A DNA stretch of 64,000 nt. Origin: Leucaena leucocephala (lineage: Eukaryota; Streptophyta; Magnoliopsida; Fabales; Fabaceae). Of this stretch, positions 33,428 to 45,702 are shown piece by piece. The DNA is taken from NCBI GenBank assembly GCA_037074615.1, contig CM073562.1, positions 11,703,001-11,767,000 on the forward strand, in the 5' to 3' direction. Numbering within the stretch: the first letter of the stretch is position 1; the number at the start of each line of letters is the position of its first letter. A program made the translations under genes and the position numbers. The notes beneath the pieces were generated by a model. It saw only the letters and a program-made list of their open reading frames with translations. It searched no databases and was not told the origin of the DNA.

Positions 33428-34678
33428 TTGGTATTTGGACTACAGGTCCAAAAACTTCACATTTCGAAAGTGAATTCAATTTTGCTTGAATTGTGTCTTT
33501 CCATTTTGGCCAATCATTTATATGTCCACATTCTTCAACTGACCTATGTTCAAGATCCTTACTTTGATTAGTTATTTCAACAGCAACACTGCATGAAAAA
33601 ATATCGTCAACGACTATATTTTCTCGGTTCCACCTTTTTCCCATAGTGACATAACTTATCGAGATCTCTTCATTATTTTCAGGTACCTGGACCTCTTCTG
33701 GGGTCTTTTGATTTATTATGTCCTGGGTATCTCCTATAAGACCAGCCTCCTCAATTTGACCATCTTGATTGTTTACTCTTTTCTTTCTAGGATTTTTATC
33801 TTTGGAACCGATTGGCCTACCACGCTTCAAACGTGGTTTAGTTTTATTTATACTTGCTACTTGTCCTACTGGGACATCAATTCGAATTGGAGTATTTTCA
33901 GCTAGAATATGAGATTTAATAATTCTCTTAGAGTCAGTAAATGCATCTGGCAGTTGATTTGCAATATTTTGCAAATGAATTATTTTTTGAACTTCAAGCT
34001 CATATATTTGTGTTCGAGGATCTAAATGAGACAACGATAATGCTTTCCATGTGATTTCTTTATCCAGCTGCTTATTATCTCCCCCTAATATTGGAAAATT
34101 TGTCTCATCAAAATGACAATCATCGAAACGTGCCATAAATAAATCTCTCGTTAATAGTTCTAAATACTTGATTATAGAAGGAGATTTATAACCAACATAT
34201 ATTCCGAACCTTCTCTGAGGTCCCATTTTTATGCGTTGTGTGGAGCAATTGGGACAAATACCGCACATCCAAAAATTCTAAGATGAGAAATATTTGGTTC
34301 CTGACCAAAAGCTAATTGTAATGGGGAGAATTTATGATAACTTGTTGGCCTGATGCGTATAATTATTGATACATGTAAAATTATATGTCCCCAAGCTGAA
34401 ATGGGAAGTTTTGTTTTCATAAGTATTGGTCTAGCAATCAATTGGAGGCGTTTAATTAATGATTCTGCTAAACCATTTTGAGTGTGGACATGAGCAACAG
34501 ATTTCTCTACTGTTATTCCAGTTGCCATACAATAATCATTAAACTTTTGCGATGAAAACTCACTCGCATTATCAAGACGAATTGTCTTAATTGCATATTC
34601 TGGAAATTGTGCTCTTAATCGAATTATTTGAGCAAGTAATCTAGCAAATGCTAAATTACGTGTAGATAACAAGCACAC
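33387..34678 (-). pseudogene. Copia integrase (copy B)
   Basis: Frames 34678-34229 and 34268-33387 include TIRLDNASEFSS, the HVHTQNGLAESLIKRLQ segment with the catalytic Glu region, LRIFGCAVFVPIAP, and then the variable linker with KRGRPIGSKDKNPRKK (nuclear-localisation-like). The frames are joined by a frameshift near 34250. Confidence 0.85.
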
Positions 34679-34765
34679 ATGTGATCATCTTGTAGATACA
34701 TCTATTAAAACCATAAAATATCTAAATGGTCCACATGATGGATGAATAGGTCCACATATATCCCC

Positions 34766-35449
34766 TTAGATACGTTCTAGAAATGCAGGGGATTTTACCA
34801 TAACTTTTGTTAATGGAGGTCTTGTAATTAGTTTGCCTTGAGAACAAGCAACACATGAAAAATCTTTAAATTGGAGAATCTCCTGGCTCTTCAATGGATG
34901 TCCATGTGAATTTTCAATAATACTTTGCATCATAGTTGATCCGGGATGGCCTAACCGGTCATGCCAAATAATGAATGTATTTTTATCAGTAAACTTCTGG
35001 TTTACTGTAACATTTGTGTCAATTATACCAATATTTGTATAGTATAAACCCGAAGATAATGCAAGTACTTTTTCAATAACACATTTTTCTCCATGTCTAA
35101 CAATTGTAATATATAGATATTCAATATTTTTCTCATCTATAGTCTCAATATGATACCCATTTTGACGGATATCTTTAAAACTTAACAAATTTCTTTGAGA
35201 CTTAGAGGAATATAAAGCATCATTAATTATAAAATTTGTCCCTTTAGGTAATATTATCATTGCTCTTCCAGAGCCTTCAATTAGTTTTGTATTACCCGCT
35301 ATAGTATTGATGCTTGCAGCATTCATTGTCAAATAAGAAAAATATTTTTTATCTTTGAGTATGGTATGTGTTGTAGTACTATCTATAAGACATATATTTT
35401 CATTCTTATGCCCAATAAAAGAGAGAGGAACATCCATATTCTTTATCAA
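34766..35449 (-). pseudogene. Copia protease and pre-integrase domain (copy B)
   Basis: A 227-codon open frame is the longest intact pol piece. It starts at an ATG in NMDVPLSFIGH and has the protease active site LIDSTTTHTI, SINTIAG, then the pre-integrase zinc segment IIWHDRLGHPG and FSCVACSQGK. It begins downstream of a non-coding spacer after the gag stop. Confidence 0.85.
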
Positions 35450-35586
35450 AAGAAAATAAATGTATCAAAATATATTATTGGCAATAATGCTCTTAAAAGA
35501 AGAAAATAAAAGTAAACATAAATAAAGCATAAAGCATAACTAAATTAAGATAAAATATAGATAAAACATAAACTAAATTTATTTCT

Positions 35587-36702
35587 CTAATCATGATTCT
35601 CAAAGAAATCAGCCACTTCTAAGTGTGCCATAGCATCAAGGTCATCATATAGCTCATTGGTATCATCATTCTTGTATGCAAAATTTGCCTCAACATCATC
35701 ATCTTGGAAAGTCATATTTGCTTCCATGTTCTTTGAATTCTTTTTTATGGAGGCTTGATAAAGCTTTGCTAGATGCTCAGGCATACGACAGGTACGGACC
35801 AATGCCCTTTCATCCCATACCTATAACATAAATTTTCCACAGTTTTTGAGGGATCACCCTTGTCTTTTTTTCTACCCTTCATTACATTTCTTCTTTTGGT
35901 AGGTATTTGGATTATAATTACTTCCACCACCATGATGACGGTAATTGCCACGTCCCCTACCACGGCCACGGCCACGACCGCGACCACGGGCATACAAATC
36001 AGTGCGTTCAGTCACATTCGCTTCAGGGAATGGAGCTGATCCAGTGAGACGGATCTTATGATTTTTTATTAACAACTCATTATTTTGTTCAGCCACAAGA
36101 AGACATGAGATTAGTTCAGAATACCTTTTAAAACCTTTTTCACGGTATTGCTATTGCAGGAGAACATTTGAAGCATAAAAGGTTGAAAAAGTTTTTTCTA
36201 ATAAGTCCTCATCTGTTATTTTCTCACCACACAATTTCAGTTGAGAACTTATTTTAAAAACAGCTGAATTATATTCAAATACAGATTTAAAGTCTTGCAG
36301 CCTCAAATGCAGCTATTCATAACGAGCTTTGGGTAAGATTATCGTCTTTTGGTGATCATATCATTCTTTTAAATTGTTCCACAATTCTAACTGATCTTTT
36401 ACCATTAGGTATTCAACTTTTAACCCTTCATGTAAATGGTGGCGAAGAAAAATCATGGCCTTAGCCTTGTCTTGATTGCTTGCTTCATTTCTAGCTAAAA
36501 TAGCATTCCCTAGACCTTTGGCATCTAAGTGAATTTCAGCATCTAAAACCCAAGACAGATAATTTTTTCCCGAGATATCAAGAGCAATAAACTCGAGTTT
36601 CATCAAATTAGCCATGGATCGAACTAAAATAATAATAACAATTAGAATTCTGATAAAATTCATTAGAAAAATATGATAATAAAAACATAAATAAATAAAC
36701 AA
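35587..36702 (-). pseudogene. Copia gag (copy B)
   Basis: The N-terminus starts MANLMKLEFIALDISGKNYL at about 36616 and runs to LWNNLKE, then TGA (36361-36363) as in copy A. The middle frame 36096-35872 has an RGRGRGRGRGRG tract before NYRHHGGG. The knuckle region reads CYRYGMKGHWS, with the second Cys lost, then shifts frame. The end is FFENHD stop, as in copy A. Confidence 0.85.
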
Positions 36703-37591
36703 TATATATTCAACATAAATATAAATTCAATAAAAGTAACAAAATATAAATGGTATAAATAAAAAAAACAAAATAAATAAATAAAATAAATAACTATAAA
36801 ATATATATAGTAACACATAAGCAATTAAATAAACAAAACAAAATAATGGAAATAACATAAATAATATAGAGAAAATAATACTACAATAGAAGTAACATAA
36901 ATAAAATAAGTAATATAAATTTAATAAACATAAATAAATATAACAAAATAAATTAAATAACATAAAAATACCATAAATAATATATTACAATACATAGAAT
37001 TAGAAATAACATAAATCAAATATATAAATAGTAATATAGTATAAGTATTTCTTAATATAAATAAGTGAATATTATATAACTATAGTAAATATATAATAAT
37101 GCTAATAATACAAAGAAGATAAATAAATCAATTAAAATATAAATTAATAAATATATAGGGAGGGGGAATTGGAAATGTAAACAATATATAGGGAGAAGAA
37201 AAAATGTAAACAACACATATATGTAAATATATATAAATAGAGAAGTAATCATAATATTGTATCAATATATCAAAAGAAGAAGAAAAATTAGAATAACATA
37301 ATATTTTATATAAGAATAAAATACAATAAAGATAACCCACACACACATATCTAACAACAAAAACTAAAATGGATATAAAAGAATAATAAATAACGGTAAA
37401 ATATATAATAAATATATAAAAATAACATTTGCCCATAATAATTAAGTAAGATGATAATAGAAAATAAAATATATATGATAATTAGATAAAGAGAAAACTA
37501 ATATCCTTTGTACATAATTGAACATAATAGTATATGAATTGATAAGGAGCTCATACTTTAAATTTTTTAGAGCAATGCCATGCTGATAACA
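36703..37591 (-). other. AT-rich leader of copia copy B
   Basis: About 0.9 kb between the primer binding site and gag, nearly all A/T with pyrimidine runs on the minus strand. It parallels 14010-14970 in copy A. Long open frames here (Phe/Tyr/Leu rich) are a base-composition effect. Confidence 0.8.
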
Positions 37592-37933
37592 TGTTATAAA
37601 ATAAGAGAAGATGAAGAAGCTAAAGAGGAGAAGAAATAACAAGACAAAAGAGTGAAATGGGAGGCAATAGAGTATCCTTCATATGCTTGTATATTCACTT
37701 GTCCAAATGCCTTCTACATAGCCACTATTTATAGGTCACAACTATTAAAGACTAAACATAAGGTTACAAAGGATTAAAGATGAATAAAATGCCATTAACT
37801 ACAAGAAACCCCTCTCAAGTCATTCATTGAGGAAGTTATAGTTTTATGGCATAAAGGGAAGAAAGAATCCTAAGAGGAATCCCAAGAGGTAGAAGTTATA
37901 TGGACATCCACATGTGTAAGAATATTTGTAACA
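37592..37933 (-). repeat. 5' LTR of copia copy B
   Basis: 342 bp; on the minus strand it starts TGTTACAAATATTC and contains TATAAATAGTGGC as a likely promoter box (about 37718-37735). Confidence 0.95.
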
Positions 37934-39224
37934 ATTATGATGTTGATAAGTGTGTGGTATGAAACCAAATAGATTAAATTAAATCGCAGTTATTTGTCAT
38001 TTTGTATAGTAATATTATGCCAATTTATTTGTAAATTTAGATATATGAAAAGTAAATATATATAATTTATATGAATTCAATTCGCAATAATTTTATTCTC
38101 ATTTATGAGCTTCTGGATGATATGTGATTCATATGAAAATTGAATTAAGAGAAAATGTATTTTTGGTCTCTAAAAGATTTACATTTCAATAACTTGGTCC
38201 CTAAATCTTAGTAATGTCATTAATCCTTGAGAATTTATTGATGGGAACTAGTGATTAGTGTGTCAAAATAACATAATGGACTGAATTCTATATTTTCAAG
38301 ATTCAAGAAGCTAATGACTAAGACATATGTTCAATGACAGAATGGTATATTTTTAAGACTTAGAAACCAAAAAAAATTTAAGATTCAAGAAGCAAATGAA
38401 TGAATTATTCACTATATGTTAATATGTTCAATTATCTCCCAAATGACTTCATATAAAATATTAGCAATTGTTCTTAGTGAGAGATCACGATATTTAAGAG
38501 GGAAATGTTATGAAGTGGAGCCTTCAAGGAAGAGAAATCTCCCTCAATCTAGTGATAGTTCAGTTGTGCAAAGTGTGCGTACCCAATTATAGGAAGAGTT
38601 TGATAAAAAAATTCAAGAGGAAAAAGAAAAAATATAAGCAAAGAGTGTAAAGATATAAGAAGAGCGTGTAGCAGAGCGTACAAAGATGGAAGAAGAGCGT
38701 GTGCAATTTAAGCAAAGATTAATGGAGCAAAGGATACAAGGTTAATTCATTGCCTTGATATGGAGGGGCAACCAAAGGCACATACTTTTTCTTCTCCTAG
38801 TATTAGTCCTTCCATATAATGCTTATGTTTCAACTAAACAATTTTGTTTTATTTTAAATATGTTTACGTAATTGATGTACTATGATATTTTAAAGGATGA
38901 TATGAATTATTCATTAATGTTATTAGATTTTGGTCCATTTAGTGCCAATACTTATAGGTGACAGTCTTATAGGCGATGACTTGTTTAGTCACCGCTAAAG
39001 GTCTTCAACAATGACTTTTGCACTTTCAATTTCAAGTCACCATTGAAAGTCAATTTTTTTGTAATGAATATAGATTGCAAGCCAAATTTATGGATACTTT
39101 AATAGTGGGATAATTTGAAAGAAAAGTATTAATATCATAAGTATTATTCTATTAAGGAGTTTTAGTTTAGTAACTTTTGGTGTACAATATATAATTATCA
39201 AACATGAATGATGGATCTATATAA

Positions 39225-39400
39225 GGGTGTTCAAGAGATGGGTCGGGATTGGGAGTCCTGAGAATGGACATGGGATGCATTTCAAGTCCTGTGTCCCTTC
39301 CATCCTTTGCTTGTCCATATCTCGACCGGGACTAGTACGGGTTTAGGATGGGACCGAGAATTCCCGAAATTGTTTTTAAAAAAATTGACCGTTACCTAAT
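39225..39400. mobile_element. Possible hAT-type MITE end inside the old copia
   Basis: A sharply GC-richer block begins AGGGTGTTCAAGAGATGGG and is rich in GGGTCGGGAT-type repeats and their inversions, the look of plant hAT non-autonomous elements. I could not find the other end; the next 400 bp (to about 39810) also differ in composition from their surroundings. Confidence 0.3.
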
Positions 39401-42400
39401 CGGGCAGATTAAATCTTTGAGAGCTTGGGGATCCAGTTCTTCGCGACATCAACCCTTCAAACCTCTGAGACAATTGATATGTTGAAATGCCATAGATAGA
39501 GCTTGGCGATGCAAATACTCCCTTGGCTAACAACTTCCTCTGCGATCGATTCATTCTCTTGCCTTTTGATCCCACATCTTTCGAGTCTTTCTTCGTCATG
39601 CAAATAAATCAATTACCCATTTTTGCAACAAATTCAGAAGCTAAGAGGTTGAAGAACTAGAAAATCTATGGGGAAGCGAAGGCACCGATAGCATTGCCTT
39701 TCTTCTATAGCTAGAATTGCTCAGAATCTTTCTTTGTGCTTTGTCTTTTTCCTTTGTGATGGTTCAAAGACTGAGAGTTGTCGAAGAAAAAATAGAGTAA
39801 AAATGACAACAATGATTCAGAGTCTACAATTTATTCAATTTTTTTTATGTGAGATGTAAATCTACAATTTATTAAGTTATCACGAAATATTATGAGAAGA
39901 TATTTATGTGGTAGATAATTTTAAATACTCATGTTAAATATATATCGAAACAAGTAAATTCAAGTATATTATTAATGAGTACTAAAATTATATAGTAATA
40001 ATATATGGTAGTTTCTGAAGAACTTTTTATAACAAAACTGATATAGTTCCTAAATAACTAAAACATATTTTATGGAATTATGTCATATTTTCTTTTAGGA
40101 AAAAAAAGAATTGATAATAAAAATTATGACCTATATATCAGAACTTCAGTTCACCAAAGGGTTTGAAGTTGACATCTCAATTAGATTAAAATCCCTGATT
40201 ATATGTATGATGTGAAGCACCTAGACTTCCAGGTGAAATACATGAAAAATGAAAACATGCTTATATGACTCACACTTGAGGGGGGATTGTTGTATACAAG
40301 TGTAAGTCAACATTGGATGAAATTTTGCTCAAATCTTCATAAAAGTCTAATTGATCTCCCAAAAATAGATGTCATATTGAGATTGTAAATCAGTCATATG
40401 TTATGAAAAATAAAAAGTTCATTTTTTGCTAAAGTAAACTAGAAGTTTAACGATCCAAACAGATTTATTTTTGGCATAATTTGTTTAATCATAATAGACC
40501 ATATATATGATGTAATAAATTATTAAAGATTATGTATTGATATTCATTAAAGAACCAAAAGATTCTTCACACATAGCCAACATATTATAAAATTTAAGAA
40601 ATCATAGATGTTGCTTGTTCTCAAACAAAATTGATCATGAGAATATTACTAGTTATTATTTGAAATGAATTTTTACATTTATGAAAATATATATCAAAGT
40701 CATAATATTATATGGGTCCATTCAGATAGCATGTAAGCCATACAAATATTTACTAAATTTGATATATGCATCTTTAAGATGGTTACATGTGAAATTATTG
40801 AGTTTGTAATCAGAAGTTTGTAAAATTATTTAAATAAATATAATCATTATGCTTGAGTGCACAATTTCTAGAACATGAGAATAATTTATTAATATCTCTA
40901 TAAATAAATGGATTGGTGCTTATAAGAACAAGATTTATATTTCAATGTTAGCATATTTGATTTGATATATTATGGCACTTATATAAATGTGCAATAATAT
41001 ATCAAATCAAATACATATATATGTCTATTCAAAAAAATTGAGATAAATGTTGGGTAAGAACCTTATTCTTCTTATTTGTCTCTAAATGAAACAAAATGAT
41101 ATTTCTAAAGGAAACAAATGGCTTCAGGAGACTTATACCACATGATTAGTTGATCATCATTTGACAAAGTTTTCTCAACATGAGTGAGAGAAATTGAGTA
41201 GTTAGAAAGGAAAACACAAGGAATGCATCATTACTATCAAATGTAGATCCTCAAATATAGTATTATGAACAAGAAGTTTATCAAATATTACATTCATAAC
41301 AAAATATCTGCCAGATGTGATTATTGACCTAAATGAGGATGATCAAATCTCATATTCTAGCTAAAAAATTTTCAATTAGTATAAATCAAAGTGAGACATG
41401 TTTGAAGCATGAAAGGCTAATTGGTTCTAAATATAATATTAGAAATATTGGAGCATGTAATTAAGATGATCATATTAAGGAGATATGTACTCCAGAAGAG
41501 TATCAAGACATAACTACTTGCAAAAACCTCAAAAGATGTTTAGGTACTTTAAATTAAATAAAGAGAGCTCAATAAGTTATGTCACAAAAAGAAAAATATA
41601 ACCGAAAAGATAAAGTTATTGACAACAGTTTTGATAATAATATCATTAAATTGGGATCTTGTGTATAGATCTATAATGTGAAGTAGATAGAAAAGTGATT
41701 AGCAAAAAGGAAAAAGATAAATACGCAATGAGAATATATTATATTCTTTTGATATGTGAAAATTATGGACCTGCAATCTAAATATCTGAAATATAAAGTT
41801 ATTATTCGATATATAAATATTTATGTGAAAATGAAATTTTTTTACAAAGGTTATGATGAGAAATATTATTTTATGATGGATGCAATAATTCTTGCATATA
41901 TTACTAGTATGATAGCATAAGAAAATAAAATATGTGTTTAATAGATATTGTTATAGCATATGCATAAGGCTCACTAAATTATGAAATTTACATTATAATC
42001 TTTTAAGGATTTAAAATACCTGAAGCATATAAAACAAATGTCTAGAGTTAAATACCCAATAATTTTATAATATTTATTTTTTTCTATAAAAATATGTTAC
42101 ATTTAGTGGACTAGAAGTCCTATATATTTATTTTTATTATATTTACCTATTATGTATGTATTACATGTTATAATTTTATTGGTAAAATTAAGTTTTTACA
42201 AGAACACAATGGATAATGAAATTGAGATTTGAGTGCTAAGGTAGGTGAAGAGTATATTGATAATTCAACATATCTAGAATATATGTTAGAGAAATATACT
42301 TACAAATATTATATGATGACAATGCATCATGCATGGTTTGGCTAAAATAAATATATGCTCAAAAAGTCTTGGAAATAATCCACTTGAGAAAATAATACAC

Positions 42401-42690
42401 TCTATTGAGAAAGTGATGATGAAAAGTCGATATTATCATCAGGGGATAAAAATGATATGGTAATAAAGAGAAGTAAATGCGATATTATTATCAGAGGGAG
42501 TAAATATTATGTTGTATTCTTTTTTCCTTAACTAAAATTTTATCCCACTGGATTTTTATAGTAAAGTTTTTAATGATGCAATTTCAATATATATTGTATA
42601 CTCTTTCTTTTACTAGGTTTTTGTCCTACAAGATTTTTTTAGTAAGGTTTTAATGAAGCACAATACTTATCATGGACATCTAAATGAGAG

Positions 42691-43029
42691 TGTTATAAAT
42701 ATTATATTTATGTGTGGATGTTCATAACACTTAGCTGTTGGGATTCCTCTTTAAGATTCTTTATTCTCTTAATATCACAAACCCATAATCCCCCTAATGA
42801 ATGACTTGAGATAAGTTTCTTATTGTTAATGCCATTATATTTATCTTTATTCCTTTATAACTTTAGGTTTAATCGTTAATGGTTAGGGCCGGAGCCATAC
42901 ACAAGACATTTGTACATATATGAATATACAAGTGAATGAAGAATACTCTCTTATTTTCCCTCTCAATCTCTTGTTTTATTATTTCTTTTCCTCTCTAGCT
43001 TCTTCATTTTTTCCCTCATTTTTATAATA
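42691..43029 (+). repeat. 3' LTR of the old copia
   Basis: 339 bp from TGTTATAAATATT to TTATAATA (last C changed to T), followed by AGACT. Confidence 0.85.
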
Positions 43030-43211
43030 AGACTAATGTTATTGTTGATCTATCTTAGCTTTAATTAAGGGTTTCCTACTACTCATGTTCATGTTATTTC
43101 TTTATATTCCTTTAGAACTTTATGTGATCATTTCCTTTGTATTTTATGCTTTGGATCTTTGTAAGACTTTTTCACTATGTAAATGTCATTTTGTCTTTAC
43201 TCAAAAAAAAG
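43030..43211 (+). mobile_element. LINE 3' end (second segment)
   Basis: After the old copia, a T-rich stretch reads like a plant L1 3' end (HFLCILCFGSL-type C-terminus, then TTTGTCTTTACTC) and ends in an A-run (43203-43210). It continues the LINE broken at 29690. Confidence 0.55.
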
Positions 43212-43373
43212 GTACAAGTATTTTTCTATTGAAGATAATCATATTTGAGGTAATGTCAAGTACTAAATATAGACACATCTTTAACGGTAATTCAAATATT
43301 TGGTCACTACATTGTGAGGAACTAATTCCCTTCACTAGGTCCTACTCCCATTGGTATGCGGTGGATTCATTTA

Positions 43374-43768
43374 GGGCATGTTTGGTAACATGGAAGTGGA
43401 ATTATCTATTTCCCTTGTTTGATACAATGGAATTCACTTCCACTTCTACTTTCAACATTTTAGATCATTTCAGTACTATAAAAAATTGAGAAATGAGATG
43501 GGAGAAGTGGAAGTAAAATATTTTGAACTATATTATCTAAAGTTGTAAAATTCTTAAACAACTTTAACCCTTCCTAAGTCATAAAAAATATTTTATATAA
43601 TTTTAGCCTAAATTATAAAAAAATATATACATCAATTATATAATTATTTATAATTTACCAAATAAACTTTTAAATCGCATTTTTAGCCTAATTGCATTCT
43701 ACTTTTATTTTTATTTTTACTTCTACTTCTATAAAAAAAAAAAGGCTTTTGTCCAACCAACAGAACCA
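43374..43768. mobile_element. Possible Tourist-like MITE
   Basis: The left end GGGCATGTTTGGTAACATGG and the inverted right end TGGTTCTGTTGGTTGGAC are weakly alike, and TTA flanks both sides (43371-43373, 43769-43771). The interior is AT-rich without coding. The weak terminal match keeps this uncertain. Confidence 0.35.
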
Positions 43769-43771
43769 TTA

Positions 43772-45546
43772 ATCAATCATGCAAAGTGTGACAATGACTT
43801 ATAAGGGGACATGCTTTCTCTCTATATCTTCCTGCTCTTTGCTAATGCTCTCTCATGCATGATTGATCAACCAGAGCATTTTAATTGGGGGAAGCATTAC
43901 ATTTTCTAAGAATAGTGATACTATCACTCATGTGATGTATTCAGGTGATACGGAGGTTAATCCTTTATAATATGATAAATTATAGTTTGAATCTTTACTA
44001 AAATATGTGCCGACATTTAATAACGATATTATCTCAAATATAATTACTTTTAATAAAAAAAATAGCTCTACTTGAAGAAAAAAAAGTATGCAGATGGTAC
44101 CCTATTATTCTATCAACTATTCTATCAAGCCACAGAATCTGATTGCCGTATAATGGAGGCTTTAATAAAATGATATAGTGACATTTCAGGCCAACAAATC
44201 GATTATAATAAATCTGTATTGTTTTTGTAGCCGCTCTTTCTCATCACGCAGAAAATCTGTTTGAATGATTGTATTTAAAAAATCATATTTGGTAAAAAAA
44301 TATAAATGTTCGCTTGAACTAATTTTTTAAAAATCAACTTTGGTGAGTACCGAGCAAATTGAAGAGTGAAGATGCCGAGTAGCCTGACACTAGAGACTGG
44401 CCAGTTCGAATTTGAGAGGCGAGAGCTTGGGCTGTAAAGAGTTGAAAGAAGATAGGACTCCCCTCTTATTGCCTATTTTTTTAAAAAACGATTTTAAAGA
44501 ATAAAAAAAAAACATATAACAACTGTTTTTTTAGAACCAGATTATTGTTTTTCTTTTTTGCAAAACGTTTAATTGAAAGTTACTTACCAAACAATTTTTT
44601 TATTTTTTTTTAAAAATGTTTTGTAAATAGAAAATCAAACAAGGCCTTCATCTATGAAGTGTTATCCTCTCCAATGTAGTATGTTAATTTAGCTAAATCG
44701 TCTTATGTAAAAGATGGTACTTCATCTAGAAAGCATGGTTCCATGGACTTCCTGTGTTGCCACCTATGCTTGCAACATGCTTCATAGGTTCTCTTCTTGT
44801 ACCTTTATTATCTAATGCGTAATTTGTCTTGCATAGAACAGAAAACAAAGAAAGTGGAAATTTAAAGTAAAAAAAAATCCCTAAGTGAAAATGTAAATAT
44901 TTAAATAAAAATGTTAAAATTGATGCGGGACAAAATTGAAAAAAAAAAACTCTTTTTGTTCTTAAGGGTCCATTCAACAAACCTCTGTCGCCCAAAAACA
45001 CAAAGGGGACAAACAAAACTTCTTTTATAAGAGAATATTTGTAAGGTTCTCTTGATCCTATTTTTAATTAAAAGAACTTTTTGTCTGGAATATTTATTAA
45101 ATTTTTATTTTTATAAATTCATTTAAAATAATATTTATTAATGAGATTAACTATTAAAATCTGTCAAATAATTATTAAATGAGTGTATTTCTTGAAAAAA
45201 ATGTTAAATTTAAATTATTTATTAATATGGCTAATTTTAACTTTATTTTTTATTCTTCACAATTAGTTATTTGTCTCTTACTTAATCAGATACTCTTTTA
45301 ATCTTTAATATATGATATAATTGATAAATTAATAAATATAATATATATTTTTTATATTTATCATATATTTTTCTTGAATTACTATCATTGGTACTCTCTT
45401 ATATACTCTGTAAAAGTTATATAATTTTAAATAATTTTATTAATTTAATTAAATTAATTAAATATATTTTATATTAAGCACCATTATTAGATATATCATA
45501 AAAGAACCAAAAAGGAGGGTGGAGTGGGAGCAATTCTTGTCCAACG
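43772..45546. other. Intergenic upstream of HAT1
   Basis: AT-rich DNA with no supported gene. The last few hundred bases before 45703 are probably the HAT1 promoter; no clear TATA box is seen, as is common for housekeeping chromatin genes. Confidence 0.5.
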
Positions 45547-45560
45547 AAACGACACCGTTT
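45547..45560. promoter_or_regulatory. Palindrome-like promoter motif AAACGACACCGTTT
   Basis: This motif, about 143 bp before the HAT1 start codon, is an imperfect palindrome (AAACG-N-CGTTT type). Its role here is inference. Confidence 0.3.
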
Positions 45561-45702
45561 GTTTAGGGCATGGAAAACTCGGTAATATATTGCCCTAGCT
45601 TTATCTTCCATTTCATACGCTAACACTATACTGCCATTTCCCGCCTGGGTCTGTCTCATTTCCCGCTCTGTCAACCCTAACTCCTCAGCTGAGTTATAGC
45701 GA

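Larger units (their letters stand above)
31388..37933 (-). mobile_element. Young Ty1/copia element, complete structure (copy B)
   Basis: A 6546-bp minus-strand element with LTRs 31388-31728 and 37592-37933 and perfect target duplications ATTAT (31383-31387 and 37934-37938). The LTRs differ by about eight substitutions and one indel by eye (roughly 2-3%), so it is the youngest insertion in the window. The primer binding site (minus strand TTATCAGCATGGC) is beside 37592. Gag, protease, integrase, reverse transcriptase and RNase H are present in copia order but disabled by stops and a frameshift, most of them shared with copy A at 13735-20118. Confidence 0.95.
29691..43029 (+). mobile_element. 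Old Ty1/copia element, split by a younger one
   Basis: LTRs at 29691-30026 and 42691-43029 are related to, but clearly diverged from, the LTRs of copia copies A and B. Flanking 5-mers AGATT (29686-29690) and AGACT (43030-43034) look like a target duplication with one later change. The primer binding site TTATCAGTATGAG follows the first LTR. The interior (30040-31387 and 37939-42690) is decayed beyond a readable frame, but short blocks align with the same family. It is inserted in the LINE, and a younger copia (31388-37933) is inserted in it. Confidence 0.85.

Noticed and set aside
43085..43489. 134-codon frame as a gene
   Set aside because: Begins in the LINE 3' end, crosses its A-run and enters a possible MITE.
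44230..44640. MITE suggested by AAAATCAAACAAGGCC at the right
   Set aside because: No matching inverted left end or target duplication found.
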